The notes beneath the pieces were generated by a model. The model was not told the origin of the DNA and searched no databases. It worked only from the letters and a program-made list of their open reading frames with translations. From Amycolatopsis acidicola (lineage in GTDB: Bacteria; Actinomycetota; Actinomycetes; Mycobacteriales; Pseudonocardiaceae): 64,000 nt of DNA. Shown piece after piece: positions 1 to 8,333 of the stretch; positions within the stretch are counted from its first letter, which is position 1; each line of letters starts with the position of its first letter. The stretch covers positions 124,001 through 188,000 of the forward strand of contig NZ_VMNW02000003.1 in NCBI RefSeq assembly GCF_007713735.2, written 5' to 3'. A program made the position numbers and the translations under genes.

Positions 1-1172
1 CCGCGCTTGGCGGTCTCGGCGCGCTGGCGGGTCAGGCGGTCGAAAGCGACGGTGCGGTCGTCACCGTGACGGACGGGGACGGGCGCGTCCTCGGCTCCTG
101 GGGCGACCCCAGCGCGCAGCGCCGCGCCGAACTGCACAACCTCGCGCCGTGGTCCTCGTGGTCGGAGGAGTGCACGGGCACGAACGGGATGGGCACGTCG
201 CTGGAGGTGTCCGGCCCGGTGACCGTGACCGGGCCGGAACATTGGTGCGAAGCGTTCCACCAGTGGGCGTGCGCGGGTATTTCCATCCGCGACGTGGTGA
301 CCGGCGCGCCGGTGGCGTCGATCAACATTTCGCGCTGGAACGCGTCGCTGTCGAAACTCGTGCCGCCGTGGCTGACGAAGGCGGTCGCGTGCGTGGAACA
401 GGAGATCTACCGGCGCGCCATCTACGAAGCCGACAAGGTGATCGCCGAATTCACCAAGAAATCCGCGCAGGCGGGCGGTTCCTTCATGGCGATGGACCGC
501 GGCGGCAACGTGATCGCCGCGAACGAAGCGGCCGTCGCGATGCTCGGGCTGGCCGGGGAAACACCCATCGTCGCGGGCGCGACCGAACCGGCGGAGCGCT
601 GGACCCCGGACGTCACGGGGCTGCGCGATGTGGTGCGGTGGGCCATGGACCGCGCGAAGGGGACGACCGGGTGGAGCGGCTACGCGCATCTGCCGGTCTG
701 TCCCGGCGAAGAGCCCACGCCACTGACCATGCGGTCCGTCGTCGACTCCAACCACGTGGTGGGCATGCTGTGCATGTTCGGCGTGCAGGAGGGCGAAGCC
801 TACGAGGGCAACGCCGACGAGACGATCGGCCCGCTGCCCCGGTGCGTCATCGGGATGCGCAACGACCGGCTGGTGCTGCTGGCGCCTTCGGAAATCCGCT
901 ACGCCGAGGCCGACCGGAACATCGTCTGGCTGATCACCGAACGGGGCCGGATCCAGGCCGCGACCCGCGGTCTGGAGAACGTCGAGCGATCGCTGACGTC
1001 ACACGGGTTCCGCCGGGTGCACCGGCGGTTCCTGGTCAACCTCCGCCGGGTGGCGGAAATCGAGCGGGGCATCAAGGGGGAACTGTTCCTGATCATGGAC
1101 TCCCGGGCGCACGAGTTCGTGCCCGTGTCCCGGCGGCACGCCACGGATCTGCGGCGCATGCTCGGGGTGTGA
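1..1172 (+). CDS. GAF/PAS/LytTR transcriptional regulator (5' partial)
   Basis: The frame is open from base 3, so the gene begins outside the window and its true start is not visible. The first 100 or so residues resemble the GAF sensor region of AcoR-type regulators (WSEECTGTNGMGTS, then GPEHWCEAFHQWACAGISI). A PAS-like segment follows near nt 480-560 (MDRGGNVIAANEAAVAMLG). The last 110 residues (nt about 830-1165) match a LytTR DNA-binding domain, with SLTSHGFRRVHRRFLVNL as its core. Its stop directly abuts the stop of convergent rpe. Its place beside RuMP genes suggests it senses a metabolite for C1 or alcohol metabolism, but the target is inferred. Confidence 0.8.
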   Translation, partial: ALGGLGALAGQAVESDGAVVTVTDGDGRVLGSWGDPSAQRRAELHNLAPWSSWSEECTGTNGMGTSLEVSGPVTVTGPEHWCEAFHQWACAGISIRDVVTGAPVASINISRWNASLSKLVPPWLTKAVACVEQEIYRRAIYEADKVIAEFTKKSAQAGGSFMAMDRGGNVIAANEAAVAMLGLAGETPIVAGATEPAERWTPDVTGLRDVVRWAMDRAKGTTGWSGYAHLPVCPGEEPTPLTMRSVVDSNHVVGMLCMFGVQEGEAYEGNADETIGPLPRCVIGMRNDRLVLLAPSEIRYAEADRNIVWLITERGRIQAATRGLENVERSLTSHGFRRVHRRFLVNLRRVAEIERGIKGELFLIMDSRAHEFVPVSRRHATDLRRMLGV

Positions 1173-1853
1173 TCAGCGCGCGGCCAGCGCTTCCACCTGA
1201 CGGCGCAGGCCTTCCACGGCCTGCGCCGGATCCGCGGCCGCGTAGACGGCCGAGCCGGCGACGAAGCAGTCGACGCCGGCCTCGGCCGCCTGCTCGATCG
1301 TGTCGGCGTTGATCCCGCCGTCGATCTCCACCACCAGGTTCAGGTGGCCGGCGTCGACCAGCGTCCGTGCCCTGCGCACCTTGCCGAGGACGTCGGCGAT
1401 GAACTTCTGGCCGCCGAAACCGGGTTCCACGGACATCACCAGCAGGGTGTCGTAGTGCTTGAGCACGTCGAGGTAGGGCTCCAGCGGTGTGCCCGGTTTG
1501 ATCGCGAGCCCCGCCTTGGCGCCCGCGGCTCGCAGGTTCTTCGCGAGCATGACCGGGTCCTCGGCGGCCTCGACGTGCACGGTGACGTTGTAGGAACCCG
1601 CTTCCGCGTACCCGATCGCCCAGCGATCCGGGTTTTCGATCATCAGGTGGCAGTCCACCGGAATGCCGGTGGCGGCCAGCAGCGACCGCACGACGGGCAG
1701 GCCCAGGGTCAGGTTCGGCACGAAATGCGCGTCCATGACGTCCACGTGCAGCCAGTCCGCGCCGCGTTTTCCTTGTACGGCGGTCACTTCCTCGGCGAGG
1801 CGGGCGAAGTCGGCGGAGAGGATGGACGGAGCTATCAACGGCTGGTTCGACAC
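1173..1853 (-). CDS. rpe: Ribulose-phosphate 3-epimerase
   Basis: Interconverts ribulose 5-phosphate and xylulose 5-phosphate in the pentose phosphate and RuMP cycles. The 226 residues are full length for the family. Family motifs are visible: [10 protein letters not shown] at the N terminus, [10 protein letters not shown] and CHLMIENP (metal and substrate site), [12 protein letters not shown] and EIDGGIN (phosphate-binding loop). It is transcribed divergently from hps across 157 bp, so both may share control. In the RuMP cycle it regenerates xylulose 5-phosphate for transketolase, which fits its neighbours. Confidence 0.96.
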   Translation of the reverse strand: MSNQPLIAPSILSADFARLAEEVTAVQGKRGADWLHVDVMDAHFVPNLTLGLPVVRSLLAATGIPVDCHLMIENPDRWAIGYAEAGSYNVTVHVEAAEDPVMLAKNLRAAGAKAGLAIKPGTPLEPYLDVLKHYDTLLVMSVEPGFGGQKFIADVLGKVRRARTLVDAGHLNLVVEIDGGINADTIEQAAEAGVDCFVAGSAVYAAADPAQAVEGLRRQVEALAAR

Positions 1854-2010
1854 GGTTCCGAGAATAGGACGGCCGGTGCCGGTGCCGGGATATTCGGAGT
1901 GCGCATTAGGGGATTGCGTTTCCGGATGTGCGGGGGTGTTGTCGGGATTCGGGTTTCCGGGTGAAGGTGGTGGGACCGATCCGAATTCTCGTAGTGGCTA
2001 GGAGTTTGCC
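1854..2010. promoter_or_regulatory. Divergent rpe/hps intergenic region
   Basis: This 157-bp gap must carry promoters for rpe (minus) and the hps operon (plus). A TAGGAG ribosome binding site at about 2000-2005 lies six bases before the hps GTG. A long-range pair, CGAGAAT near 1863 and ATTCTCG near 1984, could be a dyad, but I cannot assign an operator or confident -35/-10 boxes. Confidence 0.45.
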
Positions 2011-2640
2011 GTGCAGTTGCAGGTTGCGTTGGATGTGCTGGATCTTCCGTCGGCTTTGACGCTGGCGGATCAGGTGTCCGAGCATGTGGACATTCTGGAG
2101 TTGGGGACTCCGCTGGTGAAGTCGGCGGGTATCGGTGCGGTGAGCGCGATCAAGGCCGCGCACCCGGACAAGCTCGTGTTCGCCGACCTCAAAACCGCGG
2201 ATGCTGGTGAGCTGGAAGCCGGTTTGGCGTTCGAGGCGGGCGCCGACCTGGTCACCGTGATGGGCGCGGTCGACGACGACACGATCCGGGGTGCCGTCGC
2301 GGCGGGCCGCAAGTACGGCAAGCAGGTCGTGGCCGACATGATCAGCGTCGTCGACGGCAGGGTCGCCCGGATTCGGGAGGTCGCGAAGCTGGGCGTGTCG
2401 TTCGTGGAAATCCACGCCGGCCTGGACGAGCAAGCGCGTCCGGGTTACTCGATCGATCAGTTGCTGGAAGACGGGCGTCTGGCGGGGGTGCCGTTCTCCA
2501 TTGCCGGTGGCGTGAAGGTCGACACGATCGGATCGGTGCGGGAAGCCGGCGCGAAGGTCGCCGTCGCCGGCGGCGCGATCTACAACGCGCCCGACCCCGG
2601 CGCCGCCGCGGCCGAACTCAAAAAACGCGCCACCCGCTGA
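2011..2640 (+). CDS. hxlA: 3-hexulose-6-phosphate synthase
   Basis: Condenses formaldehyde with ribulose 5-phosphate to hexulose 6-phosphate, the fixing step of the RuMP pathway (also called hps or rmpA). The 209 residues match the family length. Orotidine-decarboxylase-superfamily motifs are visible: LQVALDVLD, ILELGTPLVKSAG, FADLKTADAG with the catalytic Asp-Lys-Asp, FVEIHAGLDEQA and IAGGVKVDTI. The GTG start has TAGGAG six bases upstream. It heads an operon with tkt, hexuloisomerase, glpX and pfk. The first 40 codons use more T- and G-ending codons than the neighbours. Confidence 0.95.
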   Translation: MQLQVALDVLDLPSALTLADQVSEHVDILELGTPLVKSAGIGAVSAIKAAHPDKLVFADLKTADAGELEAGLAFEAGADLVTVMGAVDDDTIRGAVAAGRKYGKQVVADMISVVDGRVARIREVAKLGVSFVEIHAGLDEQARPGYSIDQLLEDGRLAGVPFSIAGGVKVDTIGSVREAGAKVAVAGGAIYNAPDPGAAAAELKKRATR

Positions 2641-2670
2641 CCCCGATCACACGGCGAAGGAGTGCGGTCC

Positions 2671-4785
2671 ATGGCACCCAACCAATCCGCTGACGAGGTC
2701 GCTCGCCTGACCACGCGGCGAACACCCGAAGACTGGTCCGATGTGGACACTCGAGCGGTCGACACCGCCCGCGTGCTGGCCGCGGACGCGGTCGAGCACT
2801 GCGGGAGCGGTCACCCCGGCACGGCCATGAGCCTCGCGCCCATCGCCTACGCGCTGTTCCAACGGGTCATGCGCCACGATCCCGGCGACGCGCGGTGGCT
2901 CGGGCGGGACCGGTTCGTGCTCTCCGCCGGGCATTCGAGCCTCACGTTGTACATCCAGCTGTTCCTCTCCGGATACGGACTGGAGCTTGAAGACCTGAAG
3001 TCCTTGCGCCAGTGGGATTCGCCGACCCCGGGCCACCCCGAGTACGGGCACACCGTCGGTGTCGAGACCACGACGGGCCCGCTCGGCCAGGGCCTGGCCA
3101 ACGCGGTCGGGATGGCGATGGCCGCTCGCCGCGAGCGCGGGCTGTTCGACCCGGACGCCGAGCCGGGCCGGAGCGTGTTCGACCACCAGGTCTACGTGAT
3201 CGCGTCGGACGGCGACATCGAGGAGGGCGTCACCGCCGAGGCGTCGTCGCTGGCCGGAACCCAGCGGCTCGGCAACCTGACGGTGATCTACGACAGCAAC
3301 GAGATCTCCATCGAGGACGACACCCGCATCGCGCTGTCCGAGGACACCGCCAAGCGCTACGAGGCGTACGGCTGGCAGGTCCTCACGGTCCACGGCGGTG
3401 AGGACGTGGCCGGGTTCCTGGCCGCGGTCGAGCAGGCGAAGGCCGAGACCGGCCGCCCGACGCTGATCGTGCTCCGCACCGTGATCGGCTTCCCGGCGCC
3501 CACCAAGATGAACTCCGGCAAGGCACACGGCGCCGCGCTGGGCGCCGAGGAGCTCGCCGGGGTCAAACGCGCCGTCGGGTTCGATCCGGAGCGGAGTTTC
3601 CACGTCGACGACGAGGTTCTGCGCCATACCCGCGAGGTGGCCGGGCGCGGCCGGGCCGATCACGAGAAATGGCAGCTCGAGTTCGACGCCTGGGCACAGG
3701 CCAATCCCGAGCGCAAGGCGCTCCTGGACCGCATCAGCACCCGCGGGCTCCCGCCCGGCTGGGCCGGCGACCTGCCTTCCTGGGAGCCGGACGAAAAGGG
3801 CGTCGCCACGCGTAAGGCGTCGGCCGCGGTGCTGGCCAAGCTCGGCGAGGTGCTGCCGGAGCTGTGGGGCGGATCGGCGGACCTGGCCGAGAGCAACAAC
3901 ACCACGATCAAGGGCGCGGACTCCTTCGGCCCGGCCGAGATCTCCACCGGCGCCTGGAAAGCCCAGCCCTACGGGCGCACGCTGCATTTCGGCATCCGTG
4001 AGCACGCGATGGGCTCCATCCTCAACGGCATCCTGCTGCACGGCGGAACCCGCCCGTACGGCGGCACGTTCCTGATCTTCAGCGACTACATGCGTCCCGC
4101 GGTGCGCCTGGCCGCGCTGATGCGCCTGCCCGCCATCTACGTGTGGACGCACGACTCGATCGGGCTCGGCGAGGACGGGCCGACCCACCAGCCCGTGGAG
4201 CAGCTGGCGTCGTTGCGCGCCATCCCCGGGATGTCGGTGGTGCGCCCGGCGGACGCGAACGAGACCGCGCACGCCTGGAAAGCCGTGCTGGAGGACACCA
4301 CGGGCCCGGCAGGGCTGGCGCTGACCCGCCAGGACGTGCCGGTCCTCGCGGGCACCTCCGCGGAGGGAGTTTCTCGCGGGGGTTACGTCCTCGCCGAGGC
4401 GTCCTCGGGCAGCCCAGAAGTGGTGCTCGTCGGTACCGGTTCCGAGGTGCAGTTGGCCGTGGCCGCCCGGGAAATCCTCGAATCCGAAGGGATCCCGGCC
4501 CGGGTGGTTTCGATGCCGTGCGTGGACTGGTTCGACCGGCAGGCCCGGTCCTACCGCGACCAGGTGCTGCCCCCGTCGGTGCGCGCGCGGGTGGTCGTCG
4601 AAGCCGGTGTGGCGCAGCCTTGGCACCGGTTCGCCGGTGACGCGGGCGAGATCGTGTCCCTGGAGCATTTCGGTGCTTCGGCGGACTTCAGGACGTTGTT
4701 CAGCCAGTTCGGCATCACCACGGAGGCCGTGGTCGAAGCGGCCCGGCGAAGCGTGCGGTCCGTGCGCCGGCATTCGCCCTCGTGA
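2671..4785 (+). CDS. tkt: Transketolase
   Basis: Thiamine-diphosphate enzyme moving two-carbon ketol units. In the RuMP cycle it regenerates pentose phosphates. The 704 residues are full length. Visible motifs are [12 protein letters not shown] near the N terminus, the ThDP site SDGDIEEGV followed by [26 protein letters not shown], and [15 protein letters not shown] with active-site histidines. I chose ATG 2671, which has GAAGGA nine bases upstream, over GTG 2662, which overlaps that site. It lies 30 bp after hps. A dedicated transketolase inside a RuMP operon supports a cyclic pathway. Confidence 0.96.
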   Translation: MAPNQSADEVARLTTRRTPEDWSDVDTRAVDTARVLAADAVEHCGSGHPGTAMSLAPIAYALFQRVMRHDPGDARWLGRDRFVLSAGHSSLTLYIQLFLSGYGLELEDLKSLRQWDSPTPGHPEYGHTVGVETTTGPLGQGLANAVGMAMAARRERGLFDPDAEPGRSVFDHQVYVIASDGDIEEGVTAEASSLAGTQRLGNLTVIYDSNEISIEDDTRIALSEDTAKRYEAYGWQVLTVHGGEDVAGFLAAVEQAKAETGRPTLIVLRTVIGFPAPTKMNSGKAHGAALGAEELAGVKRAVGFDPERSFHVDDEVLRHTREVAGRGRADHEKWQLEFDAWAQANPERKALLDRISTRGLPPGWAGDLPSWEPDEKGVATRKASAAVLAKLGEVLPELWGGSADLAESNNTTIKGADSFGPAEISTGAWKAQPYGRTLHFGIREHAMGSILNGILLHGGTRPYGGTFLIFSDYMRPAVRLAALMRLPAIYVWTHDSIGLGEDGPTHQPVEQLASLRAIPGMSVVRPADANETAHAWKAVLEDTTGPAGLALTRQDVPVLAGTSAEGVSRGGYVLAEASSGSPEVVLVGTGSEVQLAVAAREILESEGIPARVVSMPCVDWFDRQARSYRDQVLPPSVRARVVVEAGVAQPWHRFAGDAGEIVSLEHFGASADFRTLFSQFGITTEAVVEAARRSVRSVRRHSPS

Positions 4786-4881
4786 TCCGGGGATAGCGCT
4801 TCCCTATGCCGCGGCGCCTTGTCGGCCCTTACCCGGGCGGGCAATCATTTTTTCGACCACCCGAAATGGAGGAGAATTCCG

Positions 4882-5469
4882 GTGACGCAGTCGATTTCGG
4901 AGAAACTCGATCCCCGTCATTTCTCGGACGCGACGCGTGCCGTCGTCGGCGAGGTGGACCGGGTGAGCGCCGGGGTGCACTACCCGGCCTGGACGCGGGC
5001 CGGCGCGTTGCTGCTCAAGGCGCCGAAGGTGTTCACGATCGGCACCGGGCGCAGCGGGCTGGCGCTGCAGATGGCCGCGATGCGCTTCATGCACCTCGGC
5101 CTCCCCACCCACGTCGTCGGCGAGGTGACCGCTCCGGCCATCGGTGAGCACGACGTCCTCGTCGCGGCTTCGGGCTCGGGGACCACCGGCCGGGTGGTGC
5201 GCGCCGCGCAGTCGGCTCGTGACCATGGCGCGGACGTGATCGCGCTGACCACGGCGGCCGACTCGCCACTCGCCGAGATCGCGACCGAGGTGCTCGTCGT
5301 CCCGGCCGCGGACAAGCAGGACTTCGACGGGACCGCCTCCGTCCAGTACGCCGGCAGCCTGTTCGAACAGTCGGTGCTGCTGATCACCGACGCGCTGTTC
5401 CACACGTTGTGGAAGACCGGCGGGACGCAGGCCCGCGAGTTGTGGCGCCTGCACGCGAATCTGGAGTGA
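4882..5469 (+). CDS. hxlB: 6-phospho-3-hexuloisomerase
   Basis: Isomerises D-arabino-3-hexulose 6-phosphate from HxlA to fructose 6-phosphate, the second dedicated RuMP step (also called phi or rmpB). It is a 195-residue SIS-domain protein. Sugar-phosphate motifs are IGTGRSGLALQMAAMR and VAASGSGTTGRVV. The frame opens further upstream, but GTG 4882 follows a strong GGAGGAG at 4868-4874 and gives the usual length. It is unusual in being separated from hps by tkt; elsewhere the two are often adjacent or fused. Confidence 0.94.
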   Translation: MTQSISEKLDPRHFSDATRAVVGEVDRVSAGVHYPAWTRAGALLLKAPKVFTIGTGRSGLALQMAAMRFMHLGLPTHVVGEVTAPAIGEHDVLVAASGSGTTGRVVRAAQSARDHGADVIALTTAADSPLAEIATEVLVVPAADKQDFDGTASVQYAGSLFEQSVLLITDALFHTLWKTGGTQARELWRLHANLE

Positions 5470-5552
5470 TCGCGGCGGTTCCCCTACCCGCACCGCCACG
5501 CAAACCACTTCAAAACAGTCTCCGAGCCATTTCCAGCCCTGAGGAGTCCGAA

Positions 5553-6530
5553 ATGCAGGCCACCGACATCAGTACCCTGGAAGCGGTGGCGCTGGCCGCC
5601 ACGCGCAGCGCCGCGGTGGCCAGCTATGCCTGGGTGGGCCGCAACGACCAGAAAGCCGCCGACGCGGCGGCGACCGCGGCCATGCGCGCGGCACTGGCCG
5701 GGGCGCCGGGGCGGGGCACCGTCGTCATCGGGGAGGGCGAGAAGGACGACGCCCCGATGCTGTTCAACGGCGAGAAGGTCGGCACCGGGCGCGGCCCCGA
5801 TTTCGACATCGCCGTGGATCCCCTCGAAGGAACTTCCTTCTGTGCCAGGGATCTGCCCGGTTCGCTGGCCACGATCGCGTTCGGCGAGTCCGGCACCCTG
5901 TGGTCGCCGGGGCCCGGGTTCTACATGGACAAGATCGTGGTGCCGCCGCGGGCGAAGGGCGTCATCGATCTCGACGACGCGCCCGAGCGCACCCTGGCCA
6001 AGGTCGCGGAGGCACTCGGCAAGAAGGTCGGCGACCTGCGCGTCATGATCATGGACAAACCGCGGCACAAGGAGCTGATCGCCCGCGTGCTGGAGGCGGG
6101 CGCGTCCGTCCAGACGCCGGCGGGCGGCGACGTCGGGGGGAGCCTGGCGGTGTTGCTGCCGACGCTCGACATCGACCTGCTGCTCGGCGTCGGCGGCACT
6201 CCGGAAGGGGTGATGACCGCCGCGGCGGTGCGGGCGCTGGGCGGCGGCATGCTGGGCCGCCTCGCACCGCAACGCGACGAGGAAGCCGACGCCATCCGTG
6301 CGGCCGGCATGTCACTCGACCGCGTCTACGACTGCACGGAACTCGTGGCCGGCGAAGCCTTCTTCGTCGCGACAGGGGTCAACGGCGGGCCTTTGCTCGG
6401 CAGGCCAAGGAAAAGCGAGGGCGCGACCATCGCCGAATCGCTCCTGATCTCCCGGGGGCAGGTCCGCCACATCACGCACACCACCTTCGAATTGACTTCG
6501 CCGGCCGGCACGACCAAGGAGACTCGGTGA
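5553..6530 (+). CDS. glpX: Class II fructose-1,6-bisphosphatase
   Basis: Hydrolyses fructose 1,6-bisphosphate to fructose 6-phosphate. The 325 residues fit GlpX. Visible motifs are GEGEKDDAPMLFNGEKVG, the metal-binding DPLEGT, GGDVGGSLAVLLP and GVGGTPEGVMTAAAVRALGG. ATG 5553 follows GAGGAG at 5541-5546; an in-frame extension upstream overlaps hxlB and is unlikely. Its TGA overlaps the GTG of the downstream phosphofructokinase by four bases, so two opposing enzymes appear translationally coupled. In RuMP organisms it would direct sugar phosphate into the regenerative branch. Confidence 0.94.
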   Translation: MQATDISTLEAVALAATRSAAVASYAWVGRNDQKAADAAATAAMRAALAGAPGRGTVVIGEGEKDDAPMLFNGEKVGTGRGPDFDIAVDPLEGTSFCARDLPGSLATIAFGESGTLWSPGPGFYMDKIVVPPRAKGVIDLDDAPERTLAKVAEALGKKVGDLRVMIMDKPRHKELIARVLEAGASVQTPAGGDVGGSLAVLLPTLDIDLLLGVGGTPEGVMTAAAVRALGGGMLGRLAPQRDEEADAIRAAGMSLDRVYDCTELVAGEAFFVATGVNGGPLLGRPRKSEGATIAESLLISRGQVRHITHTTFELTSPAGTTKETR

Positions 6531-7900
6531 CGCTGCACCTGGACGACCTCCGCGTTCGCCACCTCGGCGAATGCCGTTACGATTCGCCGTTCTCCGAGTC
6601 GCTTTCCACCAAGCAGACTTCTCCGCACTACGTCGCGGAAGGAGATCGTGTCCTGCTCGAGGACACCGTTTCGATGCTGGCCGGGCACGATCTTCCGGCC
6701 GGACTCGTCCCGAGCTTCGAAGCGGCGGGGCCCCGCCGGAAAATCTATTTCGACCCGGCGACCGTCACCGCCGGTGTCGTCACCTGCGGCGGGTTGTGCC
6801 CCGGTCTCAACAACGTCATCCGCGGCCTGGTGCAGGAACTTTCCGTGCACTACAAGGTCAAGCGGATCCTGGGCTTCCGCAACGGCCTGCAGGGGCTGAC
6901 GGCCGAACACCGCGAGGACACCGTCGAACTCACGCCCGAGGACGTTCGCGACATCCACCACGCCGGCGGCACCATCCTGGGCAGCTCACGCGGCGGCCAG
7001 GACGCCGACGAAATGGTCGACACCCTCGTCGCCCGCGGTGTCGACGTCATGTTCGTCATCGGGGGTGACGGGGGTATGCGTGCCGCGACGTTCCTCGGCA
7101 ACGCGATCAGGGCGCGCGGTCTCGACATCGCCGTCATCGGCGTGCCGAAGACGATCGACAACGACCTGCCCTTCACCGACCAGTCGTTCGGGTTCCAGAG
7201 CGCGTTCGCGCGGGCCACCGACTTCATCTCCGCGGTCGCCGTCGAAGCCGCGGCCAGCCCGAACGGGGTCGGGATCGTGAAGCTGATGGGGCGGCACTCC
7301 GGGTTCATCGCCAGCTATGCCGCGCTGGCCGCCAACGCCGCGGACATCGTCCTGATCCCCGAAGTCCCTTTCGTGCTCGAGGGAGCGGACGGCCTGCTGG
7401 CCCATGTCGAGCAGCAGGTGCGGACGAAGGGCCGGGTGGTCATCGTCCTCGCCGAGGGTGCGGGCCAGGAACACCTCGGCGTGCCGCGGCACAACGGCCG
7501 CGGCACCGACGCTTCGGGCAACGTGAAGCTCGGCAACATCGGCGAGCTGGTGAAGGAAAGAATCACCGCTCATCTCACCGCGGAGGGCCTCACGCCCACG
7601 ATGCGCTACATCGACCCGAGCTACGCGGTCCGCAGCATCGCCGCCAACGCCTATGACAGCGTGTACTGCCTCCGGCTGGCCCATGCCGCGGTGCACGCCG
7701 CCATGGCAGGCCGTACCGAAGCGGCGGTCGCGCGCTGGCGGCGGCGCTTCGTGCACGTCCCGTTGTCGTTGATGACCAGTCGCCGCAACCAGGTCGACCC
7801 GGATGGCGATCTGTGGATGTCGGTGCTGGAAACCACCTGCCAGCCCGCCCGGTTCGGCCGTGCGCCGGTGCGGGAGAAGGTCCGCGCGGGGTTTTGCTGA
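6527..7900 (+). CDS. Phosphofructokinase, plant/trypanosome-like clade
   Basis: Phosphorylates fructose 6-phosphate at C1, leading to the triose-phosphate (FBP-cleavage) branch. The 457 residues exceed the about 320 of E. coli PfkA. The N-terminal extension and motifs VVTCGGLCPGLNNVIRGL, IGVPKTIDND, MGRHSGFIAS and YIDPSYAVRSIAANAYDSVY resemble plant ATP-PFKs. The phosphoryl-donor loop reads GGDGG near residue 178, with Gly rather than the Asp typical of PPi enzymes, yet Lys is present in PKTIDND near residue 207. That Gly/Lys pair is known in ATP-dependent trypanosomal and plant PFKs, so ATP use is predicted. GTG 6527 overlaps the glpX stop (GTGA). Confidence 0.9.
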   Translation: MTLHLDDLRVRHLGECRYDSPFSESLSTKQTSPHYVAEGDRVLLEDTVSMLAGHDLPAGLVPSFEAAGPRRKIYFDPATVTAGVVTCGGLCPGLNNVIRGLVQELSVHYKVKRILGFRNGLQGLTAEHREDTVELTPEDVRDIHHAGGTILGSSRGGQDADEMVDTLVARGVDVMFVIGGDGGMRAATFLGNAIRARGLDIAVIGVPKTIDNDLPFTDQSFGFQSAFARATDFISAVAVEAAASPNGVGIVKLMGRHSGFIASYAALAANAADIVLIPEVPFVLEGADGLLAHVEQQVRTKGRVVIVLAEGAGQEHLGVPRHNGRGTDASGNVKLGNIGELVKERITAHLTAEGLTPTMRYIDPSYAVRSIAANAYDSVYCLRLAHAAVHAAMAGRTEAAVARWRRRFVHVPLSLMTSRRNQVDPDGDLWMSVLETTCQPARFGRAPVREKVRAGFC

Positions 7901-7995
7901 GATGGCCGGAGATCTCGTCCCGATGGCTGTACCCGTTTTACCGGCCCGCGGATATCGTGCACCAGGGCACGCCGATTCCAGGGTGGACGATTGAC

Positions 7996-8184
7996 ATGTG
8001 GTTTCAGTACGGGCGCGAGGAAAGTGCCCCGGGCCCGGCGCCCGGCTCCGGCAGGCTGACCCTGCGCGAGTGGCTGCGGCGACGCCTCACGGACTTCCGG
8101 CGTTCGGAAGCCGCGCGCAACGCCTTGTGCGACCACGACGAGACGTCGGCACCGTGCTGGATCTGTTCCGTGCGCTATTGGTAG
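7996..8184 (+). CDS. Small hypothetical protein
   Basis: A 62-residue frame opening with ATG 7996, preceded about ten bases upstream by AGGGTGGA. It is basic in the middle (LREWLRRRLTDFRRSEAARN) and ends CDHDETSAPCWICSVRYW, with three cysteines including a CxxC. I recognise no family. The open frame continues upstream into pfk, so the start is uncertain. It is the only plausible gene in the 433-bp gap between pfk and the GAF regulator; the remainder, 8185-8333, shows only the motif at 8253. Confidence 0.35.
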   Translation: MWFQYGREESAPGPAPGSGRLTLREWLRRRLTDFRRSEAARNALCDHDETSAPCWICSVRYW

Positions 8185-8252
8185 GACGCGCGCCGGAGGG
8201 CACTTTCGGGGAGCGGTGGAGAAAACTCGCTCACCGGGTGGGCGGAAACCCT

Positions 8253-8266
8253 CCGAACGGACAGGT
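8253..8266 (+). promoter_or_regulatory. Candidate methanol-regulon site A
   Basis: Reads CCGAACGGACAGGT, 67 bp before the GAF regulator start. The 14-bp consensus CCGAWCGGRCAGGT is also found at 11272-11285 before mdo and 20341-20354 before the iron-type alcohol dehydrogenase. This is the weakest copy, with one change in the CCGATCGG core. The binding factor is unknown; the LuxR-type regulator at 16910-17557 is a candidate. Confidence 0.5.
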
Positions 8267-8333
8267 GTGCCGACGCCGCCGGCCGGTCATGCTGGGGACC
8301 ATCGCGCCGGGACGAGGACGACGAGGTCGCGCA

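Noticed and set aside
2647..4773. 708-residue open frame opposite tkt
   Set aside because: It mirrors tkt codons on the other strand, is Arg/Gly/Pro-rich with no family match, and is explained by GC-rich third positions of the sense gene.
6527..7900. PPi-dependent phosphofructokinase
   Set aside because: PPi enzymes usually carry GGDD or GGED at the donor loop; this protein has GGDG and plant-type ATP-PFK motifs.
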